Shown: positions 18,202 through 29,901, counted from the stretch's first letter. The stretch: 64,000 nt of DNA from Azorhizobium oxalatiphilum (GCF_014635325.1 NZ_BMCT01000001.1:649743-713742); one strand, 5' to 3'. The notes: generated by a model not told the origin, from the letters alone. Numbers and translations are program-made.

Positions 18202-18218
18202 AAATGCAAACTGCATTT
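18202..18218. promoter_or_regulatory. Palindromic operator candidate upstream of the CoA-transferase gene
   Basis: Inverted repeat AAATGCA-N3-TGCATTT with 7-bp arms, 20 bases before the CoA-transferase start. Its size and spacing fit a GntR/FCD operator and the gntR gene is adjacent. Binding is inferred. Confidence 0.5.
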
Positions 18219-18264
18219 TCAATTAATAATTATGTTTGTCGGCCAGTGGCCGGTTTTGCCTGCC

Positions 18265-18340
18265 GGAACCTAGTGTTCCGTGGGGTTTCGGAACCCTGGT
18301 TCCGTTGGGTTTTTGGAACCTTGGGGTTCCGTGGGATTTC
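18265..18340. repeat. Three tandem 25-bp palindromic units
   Basis: Units begin at 18265, 18290 and 18315, exactly 25 bp apart. Each reads GGAACC, 2-5 bases, then a GTTCC or GGTTCC arm, and then a G/T-rich tail like GTGGGGTTTC. They lie between the gntR stop (18355) and the CoA-transferase start (18181). They could be operators or successive RNA hairpins. Confidence 0.85.
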
Positions 18341-18354
18341 GGTGCGCTGCGGCC

Positions 18355-19110
18355 TCAGGCCGTCTGCTTCTGGCGCCCCTTGCGCGGACGACCAACCGGG
18401 GCACGGCCCACCGGGGAGCGGCTGACGGCCGGCGCCTCGGGCTCGGGCGCGCGCGTACGCTCGATGAAGGCGCGGGCGATGCCGGAGGTGGTGCCGGTCA
18501 CATGCGTCTCCAGCAGGCCGGCGAGGCGGGGGCCGTCGCGGGCCTCCAGTGCGGCCATCATCGCCTCATGCTCGGCCACGGCCGCCTGCCAGTGCTCCGG
18601 CGTCTTGCGCATGACAAAGCGGCAGGCGTGGATGCGGGTGAGGATCTGCTGGTAGAAGGCGGAGAGCGTCGCATTGCCGGCGATCTCGAAGAAGGCTTCG
18701 TGGATCTGCCGGTTGCAGCGCAGATAGTCCGCCTCCTCGCCGCTCTGATAGCTGGCCATCATGCGATCATGCAGGTCCCGCACGCGGCGGATATCGGCGG
18801 CCGTGGCGCGCTCGCAGGCGATCTGGCCGGCGAGGCGCTCCAGCGAGGCCATGATGGGGAACAGTTCCGCGATCTGCTCCTCGGTGATGCGGGCGACGAT
18901 GGCGCCGCGATGGGGCAGGATCTGAAGAACGCCCTCGGCGGCCAGCACCTTCAGGGCCTCGCGGATGGGGGTGCGGGAGACGCCGAAGCGCTCGCACAGC
19001 TCTTCCTCGGGCACCTTCTCGCCGGGCCGCAGCTCGCCCTGGAGGATCATCTCCCGGAGCGGCGCCACCAGCGACAGATGAAGGGACTGACGAACGATCT
19101 GCACGGACAT
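18355..19110 (-). CDS. GntR-family transcriptional regulator (FadR/FCD subfamily)
   Basis: 251-aa DNA-binding regulator. The N-terminal winged helix spans about residues 10-75: LREMILQGELRPGEKVPEEELCERFGVSRTPIREALKVLAAEGVL, with the diagnostic SRTPIREAL recognition segment. Then comes an all-helical FCD ligand-binding domain with metal-type His/Asp residues (RCNRQIHEAFFEIAGN, VAEHEAMMAAL). The C-terminal tail RSPVGRAPVGRPRKGRQK is basic and AT-hook-like, an unusual extra. Genes on both sides (CoA transferase/crotonase and tctABC) are on the same strand and are the likely targets. Two candidate operators lie between it and the transferase. Confidence 0.9.
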   Translation of the reverse strand: MSVQIVRQSLHLSLVAPLREMILQGELRPGEKVPEEELCERFGVSRTPIREALKVLAAEGVLQILPHRGAIVARITEEQIAELFPIMASLERLAGQIACERATAADIRRVRDLHDRMMASYQSGEEADYLRCNRQIHEAFFEIAGNATLSAFYQQILTRIHACRFVMRKTPEHWQAAVAEHEAMMAALEARDGPRLAGLLETHVTGTTSGIARAFIERTRAPEPEAPAVSRSPVGRAPVGRPRKGRQKQTA

Positions 19111-19179
19111 TTTTATTGACCTTGCTGCGAAGCAACCTGTTTCCGGGCGGCCGTGGGGGGCCGCCCGGTCCTGTCTGGT

Positions 19180-20694
19180 TTAAGCGGCTTCCGCCTTGTG
19201 CGCACCCGAGCGGATGCGTCCCGCCAGCGCCGTGATGGCGGGGAGCAGAAGCAGGAAGATACCGAGCCCCATCATCGTCGAGACGAGGCCGTTCGAGAAG
19301 AAGATTGCGGGCGAGCCGTCGGAGGTGAGCATGGCCTGCCGGAAGGCATCCTCCGCCTTGTCGCCCAGCACCATGGCCAGCACAAAGGGGGCCAGCGGAT
19401 AATCCAGCTTCTTGAACACATAGCCGGCGAGGCCGAACAGCAGCGCGAGCCAGATGTCGAAGGTGTGGCTGGCCACCGTATAGGCGCCGATGACACAGAC
19501 CACGGTGATCATCGGCCCCACCACCGTGAAGGGGGCCTTCAGGATGTAGGCGAACAGGGGAACGGTGGCGAGCACCAGCACCACGGCGATGATGTTGCCC
19601 ATATACATGGAGGCGATCAGGCCCCAGACGAAATCGGGCTGGGTGGTGAACAGCATCGGCCCCGGCGACAGGCCCCAGATCATCAGCCCGCCCATCATCA
19701 CGGCGGAGGTGGCCGAGCCCGGAATGCCCAGCGCCAGCATGGGCAGCAGGGCGCAGGAGCCGGCCGAATGATCGGCGGTTTCCGGCGCGATGATGCCTTC
19801 CGGCTCGCCCTTGCCGAAGTGCCGGCCACGGCGCGAGAAGCGGCGGCCGAGCGCATAGCTCATGAAGGAGGCGGCGGTCGGCCCGCCCGGCGTAATGCCC
19901 ATCCAGCAGCCGATGAGGGCGCTGCGCACCAGCGTCGCCCAGTAACGCGGCACTTCGGCCACCGTGCGGAAGATGGTCCGCAGGTCGAGCTTCGCCTTCA
20001 CCCCCTCGAACTTCAGCCCCTCTTCCATGGTGAGCAGCAGCTCGCCAAGGCCGAACAGGCCGATGACCGCGATGAGGAAGGAGATGCCGCCGATCAGTTC
20101 GTCGAACTCGAAGGTGAGGCGGCTCTCGCCGGAGATGGTGTCCATGCCCACGGTGGCGGCGGCGAAGCCCAGCATCATGGCCACCAGCGTCTTGAAGGGC
20201 GAGCCGCCCGCCATGCCGATGAAGCTGGCAAAGGCCATGAAATAAACGGCGAAATACTCAGCCGCCCCGAAGCGCATGGCGAACTGCGCCACCCAGCCGG
20301 ACAGGAGGGTGATGACGATGACGCCGGTGAGTGCGCCGATGCCGGCGGAGGAGAAGGCGAGCGAGAGCGCCCGCACCGCCTGCCCCTGCTTGGCCATGGG
20401 ATAGCCGTCGAACGTGGTGGCGACGGAGGATGGCTCGCCGGGAATGTTGAACAGGATGGATGTGGTCGATCCGCCGAACAGCGCCCCCCAATACATGGAG
20501 GTGAGCAGGATGATGGCCGAGATCGGATCCATGGTGAAGGTGAGGGGGAGCAGCAGCGACACGCCGTTCGGCGCGCCGAGGCCGGGCAGCACGCCGACCA
20601 CGAGGCCGAGCAGCACGCCCACGATCATGATGAGGACATGATGCGCGGTGAGGGCCACCGCGAAGCCGTCCATGAGTTGGCCGAAATTGCCCAT
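19180..20694 (-). CDS. tctA: Tripartite tricarboxylate transporter large permease subunit TctA
   Basis: 504-aa integral membrane protein with about 12 predicted hydrophobic segments; the large permease of TctABC, which imports citrate-like carboxylates driven by ion gradients. The N-terminus GVLLGLVVGVLPGLGAPNGVSLLLPL has the typical G-x-x-x-G-P/L-G-L-G core (landmark LPGLGAPNG). It is followed by NIPGEPSSVATTFDGYPMAKQG, the conserved second Tct motif (landmark NIPGEPSS), and in the second half by GIPGSATSAVMMGGL, its duplicated counterpart. Gene order tctC-tctB-tctA in the direction of transcription. The stop is 70 bases before gntR, so all may be in one transcript. Confidence 0.95.
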   Translation of the reverse strand: MGNFGQLMDGFAVALTAHHVLIMIVGVLLGLVVGVLPGLGAPNGVSLLLPLTFTMDPISAIILLTSMYWGALFGGSTTSILFNIPGEPSSVATTFDGYPMAKQGQAVRALSLAFSSAGIGALTGVIVITLLSGWVAQFAMRFGAAEYFAVYFMAFASFIGMAGGSPFKTLVAMMLGFAAATVGMDTISGESRLTFEFDELIGGISFLIAVIGLFGLGELLLTMEEGLKFEGVKAKLDLRTIFRTVAEVPRYWATLVRSALIGCWMGITPGGPTAASFMSYALGRRFSRRGRHFGKGEPEGIIAPETADHSAGSCALLPMLALGIPGSATSAVMMGGLMIWGLSPGPMLFTTQPDFVWGLIASMYMGNIIAVVLVLATVPLFAYILKAPFTVVGPMITVVCVIGAYTVASHTFDIWLALLFGLAGYVFKKLDYPLAPFVLAMVLGDKAEDAFRQAMLTSDGSPAIFFSNGLVSTMMGLGIFLLLLPAITALAGRIRSGAHKAEAA

Positions 20695-20711
20695 GATGGA
20701 TCCCGTCCGTC

Positions 20712-21194
20712 TCAGTAGATGCCGAAATATTCGAGCACCGGCCCCTTGAGCAGGGGCACGGTGAACAGCTTTTCGAAGATCACGAAGTTCACCACCACGA
20801 CGACCAGCGCGGTGAGGGCGGCGTTATGCAGGCGGAATTTCGCCGCTGTCAGCATGGCGTAGAACACGTAGATGGCCATGCCGATGTAGAGGCCGAGAAA
20901 GCCGGAGATCAGCGTGAAGCCGACGATGGGCAGGAAGAAAGCCGCCACCGTGCGCAGACGCGCGCCATCGAGAAAGGCGCCGGTCTCGCCGTCGCGCCTG
21001 ATGAGCGTCTGCACAGCCGTGACCGCGCTGCCGAAGATGATGAGACAGCCGATATAGAAGGGGAAATAGCCGGGCTGCGGCGCGCCGTCCGCCCAGGAGA
21101 TTCCGTTCTGGAGTGCGCCGTAGCACACCACTGCGCCGATGAGGGCGGTGGCGGAGGCGGTGGCGACCTCCATGGTGGGGCGGGAAATGTCCAT
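20712..21194 (-). CDS. tctB: Tripartite tricarboxylate transporter small permease subunit TctB
   Basis: 160-aa protein with four hydrophobic segments. The first follows MDISRPTMEV, the second is FYIGCLIIFGSAVTAVQTL-like, and there are two in the C-terminal half ending FEKLFTVPLLKGPVLEYFG. That last motif is typical of TctB. ATG 21194 is chosen because AGGA lies 9 bases upstream and the preceding residues are poorly composed. It lies 17 bases from tctA. A family-A palindromic repeat separates it from tctC, which is unusual inside an operon. Confidence 0.88.
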   Translation of the reverse strand: MDISRPTMEVATASATALIGAVVCYGALQNGISWADGAPQPGYFPFYIGCLIIFGSAVTAVQTLIRRDGETGAFLDGARLRTVAAFFLPIVGFTLISGFLGLYIGMAIYVFYAMLTAAKFRLHNAALTALVVVVVNFVIFEKLFTVPLLKGPVLEYFGIY

Positions 21195-21273
21195 GCGCGT
21201 CGTCCTGGCGGGTGAGACGGGGGATGGGTAAAGCGGGAGAGGCGGTAGGGCGACATTCACCGCCTTCCGCGTT

Positions 21274-21406
21274 GCAGAGGATCGTCATGCCCGGACTTGA
21301 TCCGGGCATCCACGTGGTTCCGCTCGGAACAGCCCTCAGAGGTCTGCACTGTCGGCCCGACGTGGATCCCCGGATCAAGTCCGGGGATGACGAAGCTTTG
21401 CTGCAT
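21274..21406. repeat. Palindromic intergenic repeat, family A, copy 1
   Basis: Two related hairpins about 40 bases apart: GTCATGCCCGGACTTGATCC-GGGCATCCACG and CGTGGATCCCCGGATCAAG-TCCGGGGATGACG, facing each other. Lies between tctC and tctB. The same element recurs near 37.4, 45.4, 52.7 and 60.5 kb. Confidence 0.9.
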
Positions 21407-21451
21407 TGACCGCGGAGCCGAGTGTCGATCGGCTCCCGGCCTTAAGCGTGC

Positions 21452-22459
21452 TCACTTCTCGCCGCGGAGCCAGCCGTTGCGCTTGTACATGTCCCGGTAG
21501 CTGGCCTCGTGCTGGGCGATGAAGGCCTTGAACTCCTCGCCCACCAGCACCTTGCGGATCTGCGCGCCGCGCTCGGCATAGGCCACGAACTCGGGGGCGG
21601 CGGCGGCCTTCTGGAGCAGCTGGGTGTAATAGGCCAGCGCCTCCGGCGGCACGTTGGCGGCCATCCACACCGTGCGCGGCTGGGCGAAGCTCTTGATGTC
21701 GAGCCCGGCTTCCACGCAGGTCGGGATGTCGTTCCACGACTTGCCGTCGGCGATCACCGTCTTGTCGGCGAGGCGGGCATCCTCGAACACGCAGAGCGGC
21801 TTCTGCACGCCGGCCTTCCACTGCTCGACGCTCTCGGCGGGATTGTTGACGTTGGCCTCAATATGGCCGCCGGCCACCTGAATGGCGGCCTCGCTGCCGC
21901 TCTTGAAGGGGATGTAGGTGAGGTCGACGCCGGCCGCCTGCTCGATGAGCGTCATCAGCGTCTCGTCGGCTTCCTTGGCCTTGGCGCCGCCGACCTTCAG
22001 CTTGCCCGGATTTTCCTTGGCCTTGGCGATGAAGCCCTTCACATCCTCGATGCCGGAGCTTTTCGGGTTCACCCACAGCATGAAGGGGTCGAACACGAGC
22101 GCCGCGATGGGCGTGAGATCCTTCGACGGGTCGTAGCTCAGCTTGGATGCGAGCGGGAGCACGTAGGCATCCTGCGTGCCGAAGAACAGCTTGTAGGGAT
22201 CCTTGGGGCTGGTCTTGGCGTAGACGAAGGTTTCCGCACCCGAGCCGCCGGCCTTGTTGGTGACGATGATCGGGGTGGTCAGCAGCTCGTTCTTGCTGAG
22301 CGCGGACTGAACAACGCGGGCGAACGTATCGGTGCCGCCACCGGGACCCGCGGCGGCGACGAACTCGACCGGCCGGTTGGGCTGCCAGTCGGCAAAAGCC
22401 GCGGCGGGCAAGGCGAAGGACAGGCAGAATGCGAGCGCAGTTGTGGCGTGTTTTGTCAC
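21452..22459 (-). CDS. tctC: Tripartite tricarboxylate transporter substrate-binding protein TctC (Bug family)
   Basis: 335-aa periplasmic binding protein. It has a clear signal peptide (MTKHATTALAFCLSF, hydrophobic, cleavage after AAAFA near residue 23). The mature part begins DWQPNRPVEFVAAAGPGGGTDTFAR, with PGGGTD as the typical Bug-family carboxylate-binding loop. VTNKAGGSG and VGGAKAKEADE follow. Ligand cannot be predicted; many Bug proteins bind aromatic or dicarboxylic acids. It is the first gene of the tctCBA set, preceded by an AT-rich promoter region with its own inverted repeat. Confidence 0.93.
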   Translation of the reverse strand: MTKHATTALAFCLSFALPAAAFADWQPNRPVEFVAAAGPGGGTDTFARVVQSALSKNELLTTPIIVTNKAGGSGAETFVYAKTSPKDPYKLFFGTQDAYVLPLASKLSYDPSKDLTPIAALVFDPFMLWVNPKSSGIEDVKGFIAKAKENPGKLKVGGAKAKEADETLMTLIEQAAGVDLTYIPFKSGSEAAIQVAGGHIEANVNNPAESVEQWKAGVQKPLCVFEDARLADKTVIADGKSWNDIPTCVEAGLDIKSFAQPRTVWMAANVPPEALAYYTQLLQKAAAAPEFVAYAERGAQIRKVLVGEEFKAFIAQHEASYRDMYKRNGWLRGEK

Positions 22460-22538
22460 GATGGCCTCCCGGGATTTTTATGGCTCTTTGAGCCTGATTA
22501 TGCCGAGGACGCTATCGCATCGGTTATTTCAAATCAAT

Positions 22539-22555
22539 AATTACGAATTATGATT
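22539..22555. promoter_or_regulatory. AT-rich palindrome upstream of tctC
   Basis: ATAATT-N3-AATTAT inverted repeat in a strongly AT-rich stretch about 80 bases upstream of the tctC start. The sequence CAATAATTACG here resembles CAATTAATAATTATG upstream of the CoA-transferase gene (about 18220), so the two promoters may share a regulator. Confidence 0.4.
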
Positions 22556-22702
22556 TTTAGAAAATTCGCACAATATATTGATTTTAAATCGCTTTCTTTA
22601 ATTTAAGACGTGTGCGGGTGCCGGGGGTGCCGCTTGAACTGTGCGGCAAGTTCCCCCTCTTGCAAGGGGCTGCTGACCCCATGTGAGGCCAAGTGGAACG
22701 CA

Positions 22703-22842
22703 CTCCCTCCCCCCTTGCGGGGGAGGGGTGGGGAGGGGGGTAATGCCCCCTCCGCTCCAGCACCGTCGGGGCTCGGAAAGTTCGACAGACGCAACCGAGA
22801 TACCCCCCTCTCCAGCTCTCCCCCGCAAGGGGGGAGAGGGCG
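22703..22842. repeat. G/C-run inverted repeat, family C, copy 1
   Basis: Two outward-facing arms of the type CCCTCCCC-CTTGCGGGGGAGGG, each itself a hairpin, about 60 bases apart, between tctC and gyrB. Other copies are near 29.8 and 49.65 kb. No coding function. Confidence 0.85.
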
Positions 22843-22943
22843 CGTTCCGCGAGAGGGAGACGGTCGATCCTGTCCAGCCGGCCAGATTGCAGTCGCCAGC
22901 CGTGATGTGCTGGGGCGAGCGCGCGTCGGGTGGCAACTGCCAC

Positions 22944-22977
22944 AAAAAAAAAGGCGCCCCGGAGCGACCGGGGCGCC
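22944..22977 (-). terminator. Strong terminator after gyrB
   Basis: Perfect 10-bp stem (22953-22962 and 22968-22977), 5-nt loop, followed on the minus strand by nine U residues, 25 bases after the gyrB stop. Confidence 0.95.
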
Positions 22978-23001
22978 TGTACTGAGCGGTGGCTCAGGCG
23001 A

Positions 23002-26095
<3,094 letters not shown>

Positions 26096-26157
26096 GGGAC
26101 TTCTGTGCCCCCGTGGGGGCGCAAGGTCAAGCCGGGCGTGCCTGCGCGGCACGCCCG

Positions 26158-26325
26158 CACGAGCCGGATCGGTTCAGATTGCGATCTGAACCGTGAATCC
26201 GTCTCGAAAACTTGGATAGAGAACGTCTTTCGGTCTGGATTGCGGAGCAATCAAAACCGGACGTGCTCTGGAGCCGGATCGGTTCAGATTGCAATCTGAA
26301 CCGTGAATCCGCCTCGAAAGCTCCG
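26158..26325. repeat. Composite palindromic repeat, family B, copy 1
   Basis: Two nearly identical direct copies of a ~51-base unit (about 26162-26212 and 26274-26324). Each holds the palindrome GGTTCAGATTGC-ATCTGAACC. They flank a central part that matches half of the family-B element found at 43.6 and 56.7 kb (TTGGATTGCGGAGCAATCAAA). Lies between the L,D-transpeptidase and LysE genes. Confidence 0.85.
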
Positions 26326-26333
26326 GCGTGGGA

Positions 26334-26993
26334 TCAGGTGTTGATCACATAGACGCGGGTGCCCTCGGGCACGCGCTCGTAGAGATCGATGATGTCCTGG
26401 TTGAGCAGGCGGATGCAGCCGGAGGACACCTGCGTGCCGATGGTGTCCGGCTCGATGGTGCCGTGCAGGCGGAACATGGTGTCCCGGTCGCCGTCATAGA
26501 GATAGAGCGCGCGCGGGCCGAGCGGGTTGGTCTCGCCGCCGGGCAGGCCGGCCGCATACGGCTTGTAGCGCTCCGGCTGCTTGGCGATCATGTTCGCCGT
26601 GGGCGTCCAGTGCGGCCACTTGGCCTTGCGCTTGATGGTCGCCCAGCCGCGATAGCTGTAGCCGTCCTTGCCCACGCCCACGCCGTAGCGGATGGCCTTG
26701 CCGCCCGCCTGCACGAGGTAGAGGTAGCGGTTGGGCACGTCCACGACGATGGTCCCGGCCGGATACTTGGTCGGATAGTCCACCACCTGACGCAGCAGGC
26801 GCGGATCGAGGCCCGAGGTATCGATGGCTTCCACCGGGAAGGGCTCGCCGACCACTTCGCCATAGCGGGCATCGCCGATGGTCTGGACCACCGAGGGCGG
26901 GGCGTTGGTGACGCAGGCCGCCAGGAAAAGCGGGGTACCAAGCACAAAGACGCGCCGGCTGAGGTCGGCGGACGTGGAGCGATCGCGGGCCAT
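26334..26993 (-). CDS. L,D-transpeptidase (YkuD domain), lipoprotein
   Basis: 219-aa periplasmic enzyme that forms 3-3 cross-links or attaches proteins to peptidoglycan. N-terminus: SRRVFVLGTPLFLAAC, a lipoprotein signal with lipobox LAAC and a twin-Arg. YkuD domain about residues 80-218: TIVVDVPNRYLYLVQAG, then HGTIEPDTIG and the catalytic SSGCIRLLNQDI (His/Ser/Cys/Arg all present). These are the full active-site residues. The gene lies between recF and lysE in the dnaN-recF-gyrB block; related transpeptidases are abundant in this order. ATG 26993 is used. Confidence 0.93.
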   Translation of the reverse strand: MARDRSTSADLSRRVFVLGTPLFLAACVTNAPPSVVQTIGDARYGEVVGEPFPVEAIDTSGLDPRLLRQVVDYPTKYPAGTIVVDVPNRYLYLVQAGGKAIRYGVGVGKDGYSYRGWATIKRKAKWPHWTPTANMIAKQPERYKPYAAGLPGGETNPLGPRALYLYDGDRDTMFRLHGTIEPDTIGTQVSSGCIRLLNQDIIDLYERVPEGTRVYVINT

Positions 26994-27177
26994 GATTCCC
27001 CAAACAGTGGGCTAAGCTGATTCGCCTTCTAGCATGCGGGTTTACGGTGCTGGTTGCAGGACGGCCACACCCTCCTGAAAACCACCCCTAGCAATGGTGA
27101 AAAACGCGTGAGTTGGAATACGTCCAGACAAGGTTTTGCAGAGCAGATGCATCCGATCTGATCGATGAAAACACTTT

Positions 27178-28329
27178 CTAGGACGCTGGCTGTACCGTTC
27201 CGGGACTGACGGTGAAGCGTTCCGCACCGTCCAGCGCCGCAAAGGCCAGGGGATCGGCGCCGGTCATCCAGACCTGCGCGCCCAGCGCGGTGAGCGCCGA
27301 GAACAGGCCGCCGCGCCGTTCCGCATCCAGATACGCCACCACGTCGTCCAGCAGCACGATGGGGGCGAGGCCCTGCATCACGCTCACGAGCCGGGCATGG
27401 GACAGGGCAAGGCCGATGAGCAGCGATTTCTGCTCGCCGGTGGAGCAGAGCGCCGCCGGCAGGCTCTTGGGGCCGTGGGACACCACGAGATCGCACAGAT
27501 GCGGGCCTTCCAGCGTGCGGCCGGCGGCGCGGTCGCGCGGGCGGTTGTCCTGGAGGAGGGCGCGATAGCGGTCCTCCACCTCCACGGCGGGCGCTTCCGC
27601 CAGCAGGCGCTCCAGCGCGCCTTCCAGCGCGATGTCGGCATAGGGGAACAGGCTGGCGTCGTCACGATGGGTGGCGATCTCGGCGGCGAGGCGCTGCACG
27701 GTCTCAAGCCGCGCTGCGGCCACCGCCACGCCCAGTTCCGCCAGCTCATGCTCCACCGCGCCCAGCAGGCGATTGTCGCCGCCATCCTCCAGCACCCGGT
27801 TGCGGGTGCGCAGTGCGCGCTCCAGCGCGTTGACGCGGGTGCCGTGGCTGGCGTCCACCGCCAGCACGAGACGGTCGAGAAAGCGGCGGCGGTCGGACGG
27901 AGGGCCGGTGAACAGGCCGTCCATCTCCGGCGTCAGCCAGACCACTTTCAGATGATCGAGGAAGGCATTGCCGGAACCGGCGGTCTCGCGGTCGATGCGG
28001 AAGCGGCGGTTGGGGCCGTCAGTGCGGCCATCGCTGCCGGTGCCCAGCATCACCTCGCCCTGCGCGCCGTCCACTTGCGCGGCGACAGCCCAAGACCCAT
28101 CACCGCCGGCCTGCGCCAGCGTATCCAGCGCGGTGCGCCGGAGGCCACGTCCCGGCGAGAGCAGGGAGATGGCTTCCAGAAGGTTGGTCTTGCCGGCGCC
28201 ATTGGGTCCGGTCAGCACCACCGGCCCATCCGCCACGTCGATCTGCGCGGCGGCATAGCTGCGGAACCGGGTGAGGGTGAGACGGCGGATGCGGGCGCGG
28301 GGCGCGGTCACGACAGGTGTGAAGCTCAC
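27178..28329 (-). CDS. recF: DNA replication and repair protein RecF
   Basis: 383-aa SMC-like ATPase that loads RecA at gaps with RecO/RecR. Walker A LTGPNGAGKTNLLEAISLLSPGRGLR (landmark GPNGAGKT) is near residue 45, the signature-like STGEQKSLLIGLALSHA near 300, and Walker B PIVLLDDVVAYLD near 325. RLTLTRFRSYAAAQI opens the protein. Its ATG overlaps the dnaN stop by 4 bases, so the two are translationally coupled. 180 bases separate it from the L,D-transpeptidase. Confidence 0.95.
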   Translation of the reverse strand: MSFTPVVTAPRARIRRLTLTRFRSYAAAQIDVADGPVVLTGPNGAGKTNLLEAISLLSPGRGLRRTALDTLAQAGGDGSWAVAAQVDGAQGEVMLGTGSDGRTDGPNRRFRIDRETAGSGNAFLDHLKVVWLTPEMDGLFTGPPSDRRRFLDRLVLAVDASHGTRVNALERALRTRNRVLEDGGDNRLLGAVEHELAELGVAVAAARLETVQRLAAEIATHRDDASLFPYADIALEGALERLLAEAPAVEVEDRYRALLQDNRPRDRAAGRTLEGPHLCDLVVSHGPKSLPAALCSTGEQKSLLIGLALSHARLVSVMQGLAPIVLLDDVVAYLDAERRGGLFSALTALGAQVWMTGADPLAFAALDGAERFTVSPGTVQPAS

Positions 28330-29444
28330 ACCCGCATGGGCATGAGCACGTACAGCGCGTCGGTCTTCGTGCTGTCGCGCACCAGCGTCGGCGAGCCGGG
28401 ATCGGCCAGCTTCAGCTCGGCGGTGTCGCCTTCGAGCTGCGAGGTGATGTCCAGCAGGTACTTGCTGTTGAAGCCGATATCCAGCGGCTCGGCCGCATAA
28501 TCGACTTCCAGCTCCTCGGTGGCGCTGCCGCTGTCCGGATTGGTCACGGACAGCACCAGCTTGCCCTCGCCGAGCGAGAGCTTCACGGCGCGGCCACGCT
28601 CGCTGGACACGGTGGACACGCGGTCCACGGCGGCGGCGAAGTCGGCCTTGTCCACGATCAGCGTCTTGTCGTTGCCGGCGGGGATGACGCGGCCATAGTC
28701 CGGGAAGGTGCCGTCGATCAGCTTGGAGGTGAGCACGATGGCGCCCACCGCGACGCGGATCTTGGTGGCGGACAGGGAGACGGTGACTTCCGCATCCTTG
28801 TCTTCCAGCAGCTTCTGCACTTCGGCCACCGTCTTGCGGGGCACGATGACGCCGGCAAGGCCCGCCGCGCCCTCGGGGGCGTCCAGCTCGGCCTGCGCGA
28901 GGCGGTGGCCATCGGTGGCGACCGCACGCAGCGTCTGCCGGCCGGCGGCGTCCGCCACGTGCAGATAGATGCCGTTCAGATAATAGCGGGTCTCTTCGGT
29001 GGAGATGGCGAACTGGGTCTTGTCCACCAGGCGGCGGAATTCCGCGCCCTTCACCTTGAAGCTGTTGGTGAACTCGCCGGCGGCGAGATCCGGGAAATCG
29101 GCTTCCGGCAGGGTCTGGAGCGTGAAGCGGGCGCGGCCGGCGCGCACCGCGAGGCTGCCGCGCTCCCCGCCCACTTCCAGCTGCACCTGCGAGCCGTCGG
29201 GCAGCTTGCGCACGATGTCGTAGAGCACGTGGGCGGGCACGGTGGTGGCGCCGTCCTGCTGCACTTCGGCGGGCACCGTCTCCACCACTTCCAGGTCGAG
29301 GTCGGTGGCTTTCAGCGACAGGCCGTGCGTGCCGGTGCGGATGAGCACGTTGGCAAGGATCGGGATGGTGTTACGCCGTTCGACGACGCGGTGGACGTGG
29401 CTGAGCGACTTGAGAAGCTCGGCGCGTTCGACGGTGACCTTCAT
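28326..29444 (-). CDS. dnaN: DNA polymerase III subunit beta (sliding clamp)
   Basis: 372-aa sliding clamp that tethers Pol III to DNA, with three structurally similar domains. Landmarks: MKVTVERAELLKSLSHVHRVVERRNTIPILANVL at the N-terminus (quoted as LLKSLSHVHRVVERRNTIP), YYLNGIYLH at the domain I/II boundary region, and ATDGHRLAQAEL. The C-terminus ALYVLMPMRV matches the VLMPMRL ending of DnaN. ATG 29444 is used; the open frame upstream is non-conserved and crosses a repeat. Couples to recF through a 4-base overlap. Confidence 0.97.
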   Translation of the reverse strand: MKVTVERAELLKSLSHVHRVVERRNTIPILANVLIRTGTHGLSLKATDLDLEVVETVPAEVQQDGATTVPAHVLYDIVRKLPDGSQVQLEVGGERGSLAVRAGRARFTLQTLPEADFPDLAAGEFTNSFKVKGAEFRRLVDKTQFAISTEETRYYLNGIYLHVADAAGRQTLRAVATDGHRLAQAELDAPEGAAGLAGVIVPRKTVAEVQKLLEDKDAEVTVSLSATKIRVAVGAIVLTSKLIDGTFPDYGRVIPAGNDKTLIVDKADFAAAVDRVSTVSSERGRAVKLSLGEGKLVLSVTNPDSGSATEELEVDYAAEPLDIGFNSKYLLDITSQLEGDTAELKLADPGSPTLVRDSTKTDALYVLMPMRV

Positions 29445-29768
29445 GGCCCGGACCCGTGTCTCTTCGCTCGGAGAAAGGAATGGCGCACGCGAACGGGCGC
29501 CCGCGCGGCCCCGCTTCGGTTCGTGGAAACGAACCAGCGGGCCGCCGACATTGCCGCTCCCGCCGTCGCAACGCAAGTGCGGGAGCACCGTTTTTCGCGC
29601 CACGCCAGCGCTGGCGCGGGTTCGGGGCGGCGAACGGGGCTTGTGGGCTGCGGGGATAAGGCGCCGGCGGGCGGCGGAAGGGCAGGGCGGATGGGGCCGA
29701 TTCAGGGGCGGTCCGGCCGGCAAGTCGGTGCTTCGATGCGGAGGGCTGTTCGGGAACGGACGTTGCGT

Positions 29769-29901
29769 CCTTCCCCCTCCCCATCCCTCCCCCGCAAGCG
29801 GGAGAGGGGGCCTGTCGCGCTGGATCGCGTCGTCACGCCTGAAGTCCTGGCGGGGATAGCCCTCTCCCGCTTGCGGGGGAGGGTTGGGAGGGGGAAGGCG
29901 C
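29769..29901. repeat. Inverted repeat, family C, copy 2 (between dnaA and dnaN)
   Basis: Arms CTTCCCCCTCCC...CGCAAGCGGGAGAGGG and CCCTCTCCCGCTTGCGGG...GGGAAGG face each other about 60 bases apart in the 548-base dnaA-dnaN gap. The rest of the gap shows no gene. As transcribed it could form a large hairpin and uncouple dnaN from dnaA. Confidence 0.85.

Noticed and set aside
18265-18340. CRISPR array
   Set aside because: Only three units of 25 bp with no unique spacers; the units are themselves palindromes in tandem.
19153-20718. Long open frame opposite tctA
   Set aside because: His/Glu/Gly-rich translation without domains; tctA has the conserved TctA motifs.
21274-21406. Insertion sequence or attachment site
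   Set aside because: The palindromic element has no transposase, recurs in intergenic regions only, and fits a small dispersed palindromic repeat.
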